Assembly: GCA_964016885.1 (NCBI GenBank)
Contig: OZ024743.1
Coordinates: 170,883,833 to 170,947,832 of the forward strand
Length of the DNA: 64,000 nt
Reading direction: 5' to 3'
DNA from: Eledone cirrhosa
Lineage: Eukaryota > Mollusca > Cephalopoda > Octopoda > Eledonidae
The notes under the pieces were generated by a model. The model saw only the letters and a list, made by a program, of their open reading frames with translations. It had not been told where the DNA came from and did not search any database. Positions 1 to 11,940 of this stretch are shown here, in pieces (within the stretch, counting starts at the first letter, position 1; each line of letters begins with the position of its first letter). The position numbers were made by a program, and so were the translations under genes.

Positions 1-63
1 AACACCATAGTCACAACAACTGTAAGACCACTGTATTAACACCATGGTCACAACTACTGTAAG

Positions 64-91
64 ACCACTGTATCAACACCATAGTCATAAG
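64..91. repeat. 28-bp short monomer (9-bp deletion type), example
   Basis: This is a clear example of the recurrent short monomer. It starts at ACCACTG and ends CATAGTCATAAG, and the next ACCACTG begins at 92, so it is 28 bp instead of 37. The missing 9 bp lie between two TAA triplets of the T-variant monomer (CATAACTACTGTAAG becomes CATAAG), which fits slippage between short direct repeats. The same form recurs many times through the window, and derived forms follow it: CATAAAAACACTG near 482, CATAAGATACTG near 13,073, CATAATCCACTG near 19,795 and CATAAGTCCACTG near 45,333. Confidence 0.9.
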
Positions 92-277
92 ACCACTGTA
101 TCAACACATTAGTCACAACTACTGTAATACCACTGTATCAACACCACAACCACAACTACTTTAAGACCACTGTATCAACACCAGTCATAACTACTCTAAG
201 ACCACTGTATCAACACCACAGCCACAACTACTGTAAGACCACTGTATCAACACCATAATCACAACTACTGTAAGACC

Positions 278-293
278 ACGGTATCAACACCGT
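278..293. repeat. Perfect 5-bp dyad variant ACGGT/ACCGT
   Basis: Here two changes, one in the CTGT word (T to G) and one in the CACCAT word (A to G), turn the region into ACGGT, a 6-base spacer ATCAAC, then ACCGT. The two arms are exact reverse complements. The consensus has ACTGT and ACCAT, which pair less well. The same paired variant recurs at about 924, 2,173, 3,254, 8,474, 8,733, 10,987 and 12,730 and in most later blocks, usually just after a CATAATCAC monomer. That shared context suggests common descent, not repeated origin. Confidence 0.85.
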
Positions 294-769
294 AGTCACA
301 ACTAGTCTAAGACCACTGTATCAACACCACAGTCACAACTACTGAAATCCCACTGTATCAACACCTCAGCCACAACTACTGTTAGACCACTGTATCAACA
401 CCATAGTCACGACTACTGTAAGACCACTGTATCAACACCATAGTCACAATAACTGTAAGAACACTGTATCAACACCATAGTCATAAAAACACTGTATCAA
501 CACCATAGTCACAACTACTGTAAGACCACTGTATCAACACCATAGTCATAACTACTGTAAGACCACTGTATAAACACCATAGTCACAACTATTTTAAGAC
601 CAATGTATCAACACCACAGTCACACCTACAGTAAGACCACTGTATCAACACCATAGTCACAACTACTGTAAGACCACTGTATGAACACCATGGTCACAAC
701 TACTGTAAGACCACTGTATCAACACCATAGTCATAAGACCACTGTATCAACACCATAGTCACAACTACT

Positions 770-3700
770 GTAATACCACTGTATCAACACCACAACCACA
801 ACTACTTTAAGACCACTGTATCAACACCAGTCATAACTACTCTAAGACCACTGTATCAACACCACAGCCACAACTACTGTAAGACCACTGTATCAACACC
901 ATAATCACAACTACTGTAAGACCACGGTATCAACACCGTAGTCACAACTAGTCTAAGACCACTGTATCAACACCACAGTCACAACTACTGAAATCCTACT
1001 GTATCAACACCTCAGCCACAACTACTGTTAGACCACTGTATCAACACCATAGTCACGACTACTGTAAGACCACTGTATCAACACCATAGTCACAATAACT
1101 ATAAGAACACTGTATCAACACCACAGTCATAACTACTGTAAGACCACTGTATCAACACCACAGTCACAACTACTGTAAGACCACTGTATCAACACCACAA
1201 TCACAACTACTGTAAGACCACTGTATAAACACCACAACCACAACTACTGTAAGACATCTGTATCAACACCACAACCACAACTACTGTAAGACCACTGCAT
1301 CAACACCACAGTCATAACTACTCTAAGACCACTGTATCAACACCACAGCCACAACTACTGTAAGACCACTGTATCAACACCACAGCCACAAGTACTGTAA
1401 GACCACTGTATCAACACCATAGTCATAACCACCGTAAGACCACTGTATCAACACCATAGTCATAAGATCACTGTATCAACACCATAGTCACAACTACTGT
1501 AAGACCACTGTATCAACACCATAGTCATAACTACTGTAAGACCACTGTATCAACACCATAGTCATAACTACTGTAAGACCACTGTATCAACACCATAGTC
1601 ACAACTATTTTAAGACCAATGTATCAACACCACAGTCACACCTACAGTAAGACCACTGTATCAACACCATAGTCACAACTACTGTAAGACCACTGTATGA
1701 ACACCATATTCATAACTACCGTAAGACCACTGTATCAACACCATAGTCATAACTAATGTAAGACCACTGTATCAACACCATAGTCACAATAACTGTAAGA
1801 ACACTGTATCAACACCACAGTCATAACTACTGTAAGAACACTGTATCAACACCACAGTTATAACTACAGTAAGACCACTGTATCAACATCACAGTCACAA
1901 CTACTATAAGACCACTGTATCAACACCACAGCCACAACTACTGTAAGACCACTGTATCAATACCATAATCACAACTACTGTAAGACCACTGATTCAACAC
2001 CACAGCCACAACTACTGTAAGACCACCGTATCAACACCATAATCACAACTACTGTAAGACCACTGATTCAACACCGTAGTCACAACTACTGTAAGCCCAC
2101 TGTATCAACACCACAGCCACAACTACTGTAAGACCACTGTATCAACACCATAATCACAACTACTGTAAGACCACGGTATCAACACCGTAGTCACAACTAC
2201 TGTAAGACCACTGTATGAACACCATCGCCACAACTACTGTAAGACCACTGTATCAACACCATAGTCATAACTACAGTAAGACCACTGTATCAACACCATA
2301 GTCATAAGACCACTGTATCAACACCATAGTCACAACTACTGTAAGACCACTGTATCAACACCATAGTCATAACTACTGTAAGACCACTGTATCAACACCA
2401 TAGTCACAACTATTGTAAGACCACTGTATCAACACCACAGTCACACCTACAGTAAGACCACTGTATCACCACCATAGTCACAACTACTGTAAGACCACTG
2501 TATGAACACCATAGTCAGAACTACCGTAAGACCACTGTATCAACACCATAGTCATAACTAATGTAAGACCACTGTATCAACACCATGGTCACAACTACTG
2601 TAAGACCATTGTATCAACACCATAGTCATAAGACCACTGTATCAACACCATAGTCACAACTACTGTAATACCACTGTATCAACACCATAGTCACAACTAC
2701 TGTAAGACCACTGTGTCAGAACCACAGTCACAACTACTGTAAGACCACTGTATCAACACCATAGTCATAACTACCGTAAGACCACTGTATCAACACCATA
2801 GTCATAAAAACACTGTATCAACACCATAGTCACAACTACTGTAAGACCACTGTATCAACACCATAGTCATAACTACTGTAAGACCACTGTATCAACACCA
2901 TAGTCACAACTATTTTAAGACCAATGTATCAACACCACAGTCACACCTACAGTAACACCATTGTATCAACACCATAGTCACAACTACTGTAAGACCACTG
3001 TATGAACACCATATTCATAACTACCGTAAGACCACTGTATCAACACCATAGTCATAACTAATGTAAGACCACTGTATCAACACCACAGTCACAACTACTG
3101 TAAAACCACTGTATAAACACCACAACCACAACTACTTTAAGACCACTGTATCAACACCAGTCATAACTACTCTAAGACCACTGTATCAACACCACAGCCA
3201 CAACTACTGTAAGACCACTGTATCAACACCATAATCACAACTACTGTAAGACCACGGTATCAACACCGTAGTCACAACTAGTCTACGACCACTGTATCAA
3301 CACCACAGTCACAACTACTGAAATCCCACTGTATCAACACCTCAGCCACAACTACTGTAAGACCACTGTATCAACACCATAGTCACGACTACTGTAAGAC
3401 CACTGTATCAACACCATAGTCACAATAACTGTAAGAACACTGTATCAACACCACAGTCATAACTACTGTAAGACCACTGTATCAACACCACAGTCACAAC
3501 TACTGTAAGACCACTGTATCAACACCACACTCACAACTACTGTAAGACCACTGTATAAACACCACAACAACAACTACTGTAAGACATCTGTATCAACACC
3601 ACAACCACAACTATTGTAAGACCACTGTATCAACACCACAGTCATAACTACTCTAAGACCACTGTATCAACACCACAGCCACAACTACTGTAAGACCACT

Positions 3701-3885
3701 GTATCAACACCACAGCCACAAGTACTGTAAGACCACTGTATCAACACCATAGTCATAACCACCGTAAGACCACTGTATCAACACCATAGTCATAAGACCA
3801 CTGTATCAACACCATAGTCACAACTACTGTAAGACCACTGTATCAACACCATAGTCATAACTACTGTAAGACCACTGTATCAACA
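770..3885. repeat. Two copies of a ~0.8-kb block 2,330 bp apart
   Basis: About 770-1,555 matches about 3,100-3,885 at an offset of 2,330 bp. Anchors are the ACTTTAAG monomer (807 and 3,137), the GTATAAACACCACAAC monomer with the following AAGACATCTG (1,211 and 3,541) and the short monomer (about 1,450 and 3,780). A neighbouring match, about 481-650 with 2,802-2,970, runs at 2,321 bp. The 9-bp difference equals one short-monomer deletion. Between the copies, about 1,560-3,100 is ordinary satellite with the CATAGTCATAAC, CACAGCCAC and CATAATCAC types. Confidence 0.8.
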
Positions 3886-6332
3886 CCATAGTCACAACTA
3901 TTGTAAGACCACTGTATTAACACCACAGTCACACCTAGAGTAAGACCACTGTATCAACACCATAGACACAACTACTGTAAGACCACTGTATCAACACCAT
4001 AGTCATAACTACCGTAAGACCACTGTATTAACACCATAGTCATAACTAATGTAAGACCATTGTATCAACACCATAGTCACAACTACTGTAAGACCACTGT
4101 ATCAACACCATAGTCATAAGACCACTGTATCAACACCATAGTCACAACTACTGTAATACCACTGTATCAACACCATAGTCACAACTACTGTAAGACCACT
4201 GTGTCAGCACCACAGTCACAACTACTGTAAGACCACTGTATCAACACCATAGTTATAACTACCGTAAGACCACTGTATCAACATCATAGTCATAAGACCA
4301 CTGTATCAACACCATAGTCACAACTACTGTAAGACCACTGTATCAACACCATAGTCATAACTACTGTAAGACCACTGTATCAACACCATAGTCACAACTA
4401 TTTTAAGACCAATGTATCAACACCACTGTCACACCTACAGTAAGACCACTGTATCAACACCATAGTCACATCTACTGTAAGACCACTGTATGAACACTAT
4501 ATTCATAACTACCGTAAGACCACTGTATCAACACCATAGTCATAACTAATGTAAGACCACTGTATCAACACCATAGTCACAATAACTGTAAGAACACTGT
4601 ATCAACACCACAGTCATAACTACACTAAGAACACTGTATCAACACCACAGTTATAACTACAGTAAGACCACTGTATCAACATCACAGTCACAACTACTAT
4701 AAGACCACTGTATCAACACCACAGCCACAACTACTGTAAGACCACTGTATCAACACCATAATCACAACTACTGTAAGACCACTGATTCAACACCGTAGTC
4801 ACAACTACTGTAAGACCACTGTATCACCACCACAGTCACAACGTCTGTAAGACCACTGTATCAACACAATAGTCACAACAACTGTAAGCCCACTGTATCA
4901 ACACCATAGTCACAACGACTGTAAGACCACTCCATCAACACCATAGTCACAACTACTGTAGCACCACTGTATAAACACCATAGTCATAACTACTGTAAGA
5001 CCACTGTATCAACACCATAGTCACAACTATTTTAGGACCAATGTATCAACACCACAGTCACACCTACAGTAAGACCACTGTATCAACATCATAGTCACAA
5101 CTACTGTAAGACCACTGTATGAACACCATAGTCATAACTACCGTAAGACCACTGCATCAACACCATAGTCATAACTAATGTAAGACAACTGTATCAACAC
5201 CATAGTCACAATAACTGTAAGAACACTGTATCAACACCACAGTCATAACTACTGTAAGAACACTGTATCAACACCACAGTTATAACTACAGTAAGACCAC
5301 TGTATCAACATCACAGTCACAACTACTATAAGACCACTGTATCAACACCATAATCACAACTACTGTAAGACCACTGATTCAACACCGTAGTCACAACTAC
5401 TGTAAGACCACTGTATCAACACCATAGTCACAACGACTGTAAGACCACTATATCAATACCACAACCACAAATACTGTAAGACCACTGTATCAACACCAGT
5501 CATAACTACTCTAAGACCACTGTATCAACACCACAGCCACAACTACTGTAAGACCACTGTATCAACACCATAATCACAACTACTGTAAGACCACTGTATA
5601 AACACCATAGTCACGACTACTGTAAGACCACTGTATCAACACCATAGTCACAATAACTGTAAGAACACTGTATCAACACCACAGTGATAACTACTGTAAG
5701 ACCACTGTATCAACACCACAGTCACAACTACTGTAAGACCACTGTATCAACACCACAGTCACAACTACTGTAAGACCACTGTATAAACACCACAACCACA
5801 ACTACTGTAAGACCACTGTATCAACACCACAGCCACAACTACTGTAAGACCACTGTATCAACAGCATAGTCATAACTACCGTAAGACCACTGTATCAACA
5901 CCATATTCATAAGACCACTGTATCAACACCATAGTCACAACTACTGTAAGACCACTGTATCAACACCATAGTCATAACTACTGTAAGACCACTGTATCAA
6001 CACCATAGTCACAACTATTGTAAGCCCACTGTATCAACACCACAGTCACACCTAGAGAAAGACCACTGTATCAACACCATAGTCACAACTACTGTAAGAC
6101 CACTGTATGAACACCATAGTCATAACAACCGTAAGACCACTGTATAAACACCATAGTCATAACTAATGTAAGACCACTGTATCAACACCATAGTCACAAC
6201 TACTGGAAGACCACTGTATCAACACCATAGTCATAAGACCACTGTATCAACACCATAGTCACAACTACTGTAATACCACTGTATCAACACCATAGTCACA
6301 ACTACTGTAAGACCACTGTGTCAGCACCACAA
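3360..6332. repeat. ~0.8-kb block duplicated at 2,117-2,228 bp
   Basis: About 3,360-4,215 corresponds to about 5,588-6,332. The offset is 2,228 bp at the left (GTCACGACT monomer, 3,381 and 5,609; CACAATAACT monomer, 3,421 and 5,649) and 2,117 bp at the right (CCTAGAG monomer, 3,934 and 6,051; GTGTCAG monomer, 4,201 and 6,318). The 111-bp change equals three monomers lost from the second copy. A GTGTCAG monomer also occurs at 2,713, so a third, older relative lies to the left. Confidence 0.8.
4340..5450. repeat. 629-bp (17-monomer) tandem duplication
   Basis: About 4,340-4,820 and 4,969-5,450 share their variant order at 629 bp, exactly 17 x 37. Anchors are the TTTTAAG or TTTTAGG monomer (4,401 and 5,030) and the CAGTTATAAC monomer (4,648 and 5,277). 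The CAGTTATAAC monomer also occurs at 1,855 and 6,839 with the same flanks, so the local block is a member of a four-copy family in the left mosaic. Confidence 0.8.
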
Positions 6333-9300
6333 TCACAACTACTGTAAGACCACTGTATCAACACCATAGTCATAAGACCACTGTATCAACACCATAGTCA
6401 CAACTACTGTAAGACCACTGTATCAACACCATAGTCATACCTACAGTAAGACCACTGTATCAACACCATAGTCACAACTACTGTAAGACCACTGTATGAA
6501 CACCATATTCATAACTACCGTAAGACCACTGTATCAACACCATAGTCATAACTACTGTAAGACCACTGTATCAACACCATAGTCACAACTATTTTAAGAC
6601 CAATGTATCAACACCACAGTCACACCTACAGTAAGACCACTGTATCAACACCATAGTCCCAACTACTGTAAGACCACTGTATGAACACCATATTCATAAC
6701 TACCGTAAGACCACTGTATCAACACCATAGTCATAACTAATGTAAGACCACTGTATCAACACCATAATCACAATAACTGTAAGAACACTGTATCAACACC
6801 ACAGTCATAACTACTGTAAGAACACTGTATGAACACCACAGTTATAACTACAGTAAGACCACTGTATCAACATCACAGTCACAACTACTATAAGACCACT
6901 GTATCAACACCACAGCCACAACTACTGTAAGACCACTGTATCAACACCATAATCACAACTACTGTAAGACCACGGATTCACCACCGTAGTCACAACTACT
7001 GGAAGACCACTGTATCAACACCACAGTCACAACGTCTGTAAGACCACTGTATCAACACAATAGTCACAACTACTGTAAGCCCACTGTTTCAACACCACAG
7101 TCACACCTACAGTAAGACCACTGTATCAACACCATAGTCACAACTACTGTAAGACCACTGTATGAACACCATATTCATAACTACCGTAAGACCATTGTAT
7201 CAACACCATAGTCATAACTAATGTAAGACCACTGTATATAAACCATTCACAACTACTGTAAGACCACTGTATCAACAACACAGCCACAACTACACTAAGA
7301 CCACTATATCAACACCACAGTCACAACTACTGTAAGCCCACTGTATCAACAGCATAGTCATAACTACTCTAAGACCACCGTATCAAAACCATAGTCACAA
7401 CTACTGTAAGACCACTGTATCAACACAATAATCATAACTACCGTAAGACCACTGTATCAACACCATAGTCATAAGACCACTGTATCAACACCATAGTCAC
7501 AACTACTGTAAGTCCACTGTATCAACACCATAGTCATAACTACTGTAAGATCACTGTATCAACACCATAGTCACAACTACAGTAAGACCACTGTATCAAC
7601 ACGATAGTCATAACTATTGTAAGACCACTGTATCAACACCACAATCACAACTACAGTAAGACCACAGTATCAACACCATAGTCACAACTACTGTAAGAGC
7701 ACTGTATGAAAACAATAGTCATAACTACCGTAAGACCACTGTATCAACACCATAGTCATAACTAATGTAAGACCACTGTAACAACACCATAGTCACAACT
7801 ACCGTAAGACCACTGTATCATCACCATAGTCACAACTATTGTAAGACCACTGTATCAACACCAGAGTCACAACTACAGTAAGACCACTGTATCAACACGA
7901 TAGTCATAACTATTGTAAGAGCACTGTATCAACACCACAATCACAAATACAGTAAGACCACAGTATCAACACCATAGTCACAACTACTGTAAGACCATTG
8001 TATGAAAACAATAGTCATAACTACCGTAAGACCACTGTATCAACACCATAGTCCTAACTAATGTAAGACCACTGTAACAACACCATAGTCACAACTACTG
8101 TAAGACCACTATATCAACACCATAGTCACAATAACTGTAAGAACACTGTACCAACACCACAGTCATAACTACTGTAAGACCACTGTATCAACACCACAGT
8201 CACAACTACTGTAAGACCACTGTATCAACACCACAGTCACAACTACTGTAAAACCACTGTATAAACACCACAACCACAACTACTGTAAGACAACTGTAAC
8301 AACACCACAACCACAACTACTGTAAGACCACTGTATCAACACCAGGCATATCTACTGTAAGACCACTGTATCAACACCAGGCATATCTACTGTAAGACCA
8401 CTGTATCAACACCACAGCCACAACTACTGTAAGACCACTGTATCAACACAATAATCACAACTATTGTAAGACCACGGTATCAACACCGTAGTCACAACTA
8501 CTGTAAGACCACTGTATCAACACCACAGTCACAACGTCTGTAAGACCACTGAATAAACACCATAGTCACAACTACTGTAAGACCACTGTATCAACACCAC
8601 AGTCACAACTAGTCTAAGACCACTGTATCAACACCACAGTCACAACTACTGAAATCCCACTGTATCAACACCACAGCCACAACTACTGTAAGACCACTGT
8701 ATCAACACCATAATCACAACTACTGTAAGACCACGGTATCAACACCGTAGTCACAACTACTGTAAGACCACTGTATGAACACCATTGTCACAACTACTGT
8801 AAGACCACTGTATCAACACCATAGTCACGACAACTGTAAGACCACTGTATCAACACCATAGACACAATAACTGTAAGAACACTGTATCAACACCACAGTC
8901 ATAACTACTGTAAGACCACTGTATCAACACCACAGTCACAACTACTGTACGACCACTGTATAAACACCACAACCACAACTACTGTAAGACAACTGTATCA
9001 ACATCACAACCACAACAACTGTAAGACCACTGTATCAACACCACAGTCATAACTACTCTAAGACCACTGTATCAACACCACAGCCACAACTACTGTAAGA
9101 CCACTGTATCAACACCACAGCCACAACTACTGTAAGACCACTGTATCAACACAATAGTCATAACTACCGTAAGACCACTGTATCAACACCATAGTCATAA
9201 GACCACTGTATCAACACCATAGTCACAACTACTGTAAGACCACTGTATCAACACCATAGTCATAACTACTGTAAGACCACTGTATCAACACCATAGTCAC

Positions 9301-9708
9301 AACTACTGTAAGACCACTGTATCAACACCACAGTCACACCTAGAGAAAGACCACTGTATCAACACCATAGTCACAACTACTGTAAGACCACTGGATGAAC
9401 ACCATAGTCATAACAACCGTAAGACCACTGTATAAACACCATAGTCATAACTAATGTAAGACCACTGTATCAACACCATAGTCACAACTACTGGAAGACC
9501 ACTCTATCAACACCATAGTCATAAGACCATTGTATCAACACCATAGTCACAACTACTGTAATACCACTGTATCAACACCATAGTCACAACTACTGTAAGA
9601 CCACTGTGTCAGCACCACAGTCACAACTAGTGTAAGACCACTGTATCAACACCATAGTAATAACTACCGTAAGACCACTGTATCAACACCATAGTCATAA
9701 GACCAGTG
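5820..9708. repeat. ~0.6-kb block duplicated at 3,288 bp
   Basis: About 5,820-6,420 is repeated at about 9,108-9,708, offset 3,288 bp. Anchors are the CCTAGAGAAAG monomer (6,051 and 9,339) and the GTGTCAGCACC monomer (6,318 and 9,606), with matching short monomers between. After this the relation changes: the CAATGTATC monomer at 6,601 pairs with 9,815, offset 3,214 bp, 74 bp (two monomers) less. Confidence 0.8.
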
Positions 9709-10783
9709 TATCAACACCATAGTCACAACTACTGTAAGACCACTGTATCAACACCATAGTCATAACTACTGTAAGACCACTGTATCAACACCATAGTCAC
9801 AACTATTTTAAGACCAATGTATCAACACCACAGTCACACCTACAGTAAGACCACTGTATCAACACCATAGTCACAACTACTGTAAGACCACTGTATGAAC
9901 ACCATATTCATAACTACCGTAAGACCACTGTATCAACACCATAGTCATAACTAATGTAAGACCACTGTATATAAACCATTCACAACTACTGTAAGACCAC
10001 TGTATCAACAACACAGCCACAACTACTCTAAGACCACTATATCAACACCACAGTCACAACTACTGTAAGCCCACTGTATCAACAGCATAGTCATAACTAC
10101 TCTAAGACCACCGTATCAAAACCATAGTCACAACTACTATAAGACCACTGTATCAACACCATAACCATAACTACCGTAAGACCACTGTATCAACACCATA
10201 GTCATAAGACCACTGTATCAACACCATAGTCACAACTACTGTAAGTCCACTGTATCAACACCATAGTCATAACTACTGTAAGATCACTGTATCAACACCA
10301 TAGTCACAACTACAGTAAGACCACTGTATCAACACGATAGTCATAACTATTGTAAGACCACTGTATCAACACCACAATCACAACTACAGTAAGACCACAG
10401 TATCAACACCATAGTCACAACTACTGTAAGACCACTGTATGAAAACAATAGTCATAACTACCGTAAGACCACTGTATCAACACCATAGTCACAACTACTG
10501 TAAGTCCACTGTATCAACACCATAGTCATAACTACTGTAAGATCACTGTATCAACACCAGAGTCACAACTACAGTAAGACCACTGTATCAACACGATAGT
10601 CATAACTATTGTAAGACCACTGTATCAACACCACAATCACAACTACAGTAAGACCACAGTATCAACACCATAGTCACAACTACTGTAAGACCACTGTATG
10701 AAAACAATAGTCATAACTACCGTAAGACCACTGTATCAACACCACAGTCACAACTACTGTAAGACCACTGTATCAACACCACA
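7075..10783. repeat. ~1-kb block duplicated at 2,733 bp
   Basis: About 7,075-8,050 is repeated at about 9,808-10,783, offset 2,733 bp. The best anchor is a rare altered monomer reading GTATATAAACCATTCAC (7,234 and 9,967). A second anchor is the AAGACCACAGTATC monomer (7,658 and 10,391). Within each copy there is a further short-range duplication of this last segment: 7,658 to 7,954 (296 bp, eight monomers) and 10,391 to 10,650 (259 bp, seven monomers), so the local duplication differs in length between the copies. Confidence 0.8.
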
Positions 10784-11395
10784 GTCACAACTACTGTAAA
10801 ACCACTGTATAAACACCACAACCACAACTACTGTAAGACAACTGTAACAACACCACAACCACAACTACTGTAAGACCACTGTATCAACACCAGTCATAAC
10901 TACTGTAAGACCACTGTATCAACACCACAGCCACAACTACTGTAAGACCACTGTATCAACACAATAATCACAACTATTGTAAGACCACGGTATCAACACC
11001 GTAGTCACAACTACTGTAAGACCACTGTATCAACACCACAGTCACAACGTCTGTAAGACCACTGAATAAACACCATAGTCACAACTACTGTAAGACCACT
11101 GTATCAACACCACAGTCACAACTAGTCTAAGACCACTGTATCAACACCACAGTCACAACTACTGAAATCCCACTGTATCAACACCACAGCCACAACTACT
11201 GTAAGACCACTGTATCAACACCATAATCACAACTACTGTAAGACCACTGTATGAACACCATTGTCACAACTACTGTAAGACCACTGTATCAACACCATAG
11301 TCACGACTACTGTAAGACCACTGTATCAACACCATAGTCACAATAACTGTAAGAACACTGTATGAACACCACAGTCATAACTACTGTAAGGCCAC
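8185..11395. repeat. ~0.7-kb block duplicated at 2,548 to 2,476 bp
   Basis: About 8,185-8,920 corresponds to about 10,733-11,395. The offset is 2,548 bp at the GTATAAACACCACAACC monomer (8,261 and 10,809). It falls to 2,513 bp after an extra 35-bp monomer in the left copy (GAATAAACACC, 8,551 and 11,064), then to about 2,476 bp after the right copy lacks the CACGGT monomer found at 8,733. The two copies therefore differ by one 35-bp and one 37-bp unit as well as by substitutions. Confidence 0.75.
8341..8410. repeat. Twin 35-bp CCAGGCATATC monomers
   Basis: Two adjacent monomers beginning ACCAGGCATATC at 8,341 and 8,376 are exactly 35 bp apart and share the same unusual substitutions. The 35-bp class arises from loss of two bases in CACCATAGTC (giving CACCAGTC), seen also near 180, 825, 3,155, 5,495 and 10,888. 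The related block near 10,888 has only one such monomer and retains CAGTCATAAC. The GGCATATC changes and the doubling are therefore private to this copy and recent. Confidence 0.85.
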
Positions 11396-11940
11396 TGTAT
11401 CAACACCATAAAAACAACTACTGTAAGACCACTGTATCAACACCATAGTCACAACTACTGTAAGACCACTGTATCAACACCACAGCCACAACTAATGTAA
11501 GACCACTGTATCAACACTGTAATCACAACTACTGTAAGACCACTGTATCAACACCACAGAGTCACAACTACAGTAAGACCACTGTATCAACACCATAGTC
11601 ACAACTACTGTAAGACCACTTTATCAACACCACAGAGTCACAACTACAGTAAGACCACTGTATCAACACCATAGTCACAACTACTGTAAGACCACTGTAT
11701 CAACACCATAGTCACAACTACTGTAAGACCACTGTATGAACACCATAGTCATAACTACCGTAAGACAATTGTATCAACACCATAATCATAACTACTGTAA
11801 GCCCACTGTATCAACACCATAGTCATAACTACTGTAAAACCACTGTATCAACACTATAGTCACAACTACTGTAATACCACTGTATCAACACCATAGTCAC
11901 AACTACTGTAAGACCACTGTATGAACACCATAGTCATAAC
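11396..11940. repeat. Satellite with doubled 40-bp CACAGAGTC monomers
   Basis: This is ordinary monomer series except for two 40-bp monomers with a 3-bp insertion (CACAGAGTC instead of CACAGTC), at about 11,555 and 11,631. The same insertion occurs at about 14,636, 16,918 and 21,768, each time followed by an ACTACAG form, so they share ancestry. No gene or other element is present. Confidence 0.8.

Larger units (their letters stand above)
1..1126. repeat. 646-bp tandem segmental duplication
   Basis: About 1-480 and 647-1,126 carry the same ordered series of variant monomers at a constant offset of 646 bp. Shared landmarks include the ACCATGGTCAC monomer, the 28-bp short monomer, the monomer ending ACTTTAAG (161 and 807), the 35-bp CACCAGTCATAAC monomer and the CACGGT/ACCGT monomer (278 and 924). 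The match decays at about 478/1,124, where TAG becomes CAG. The intervening 481-646 instead resembles about 2,802-2,970. These copies are older than those further right, with several substitutions each. Confidence 0.85.

Noticed and set aside
7234..7250. TATATAAACCATTCAC at 7,234 and 9,967 as a possible insertion or regulatory site
   Set aside because: It aligns to the normal monomer as GTATCAACACCATAGTCAC with a short internal rearrangement, keeps the surrounding phase, and is present in two copies only because the whole block was duplicated at 2,733 bp.
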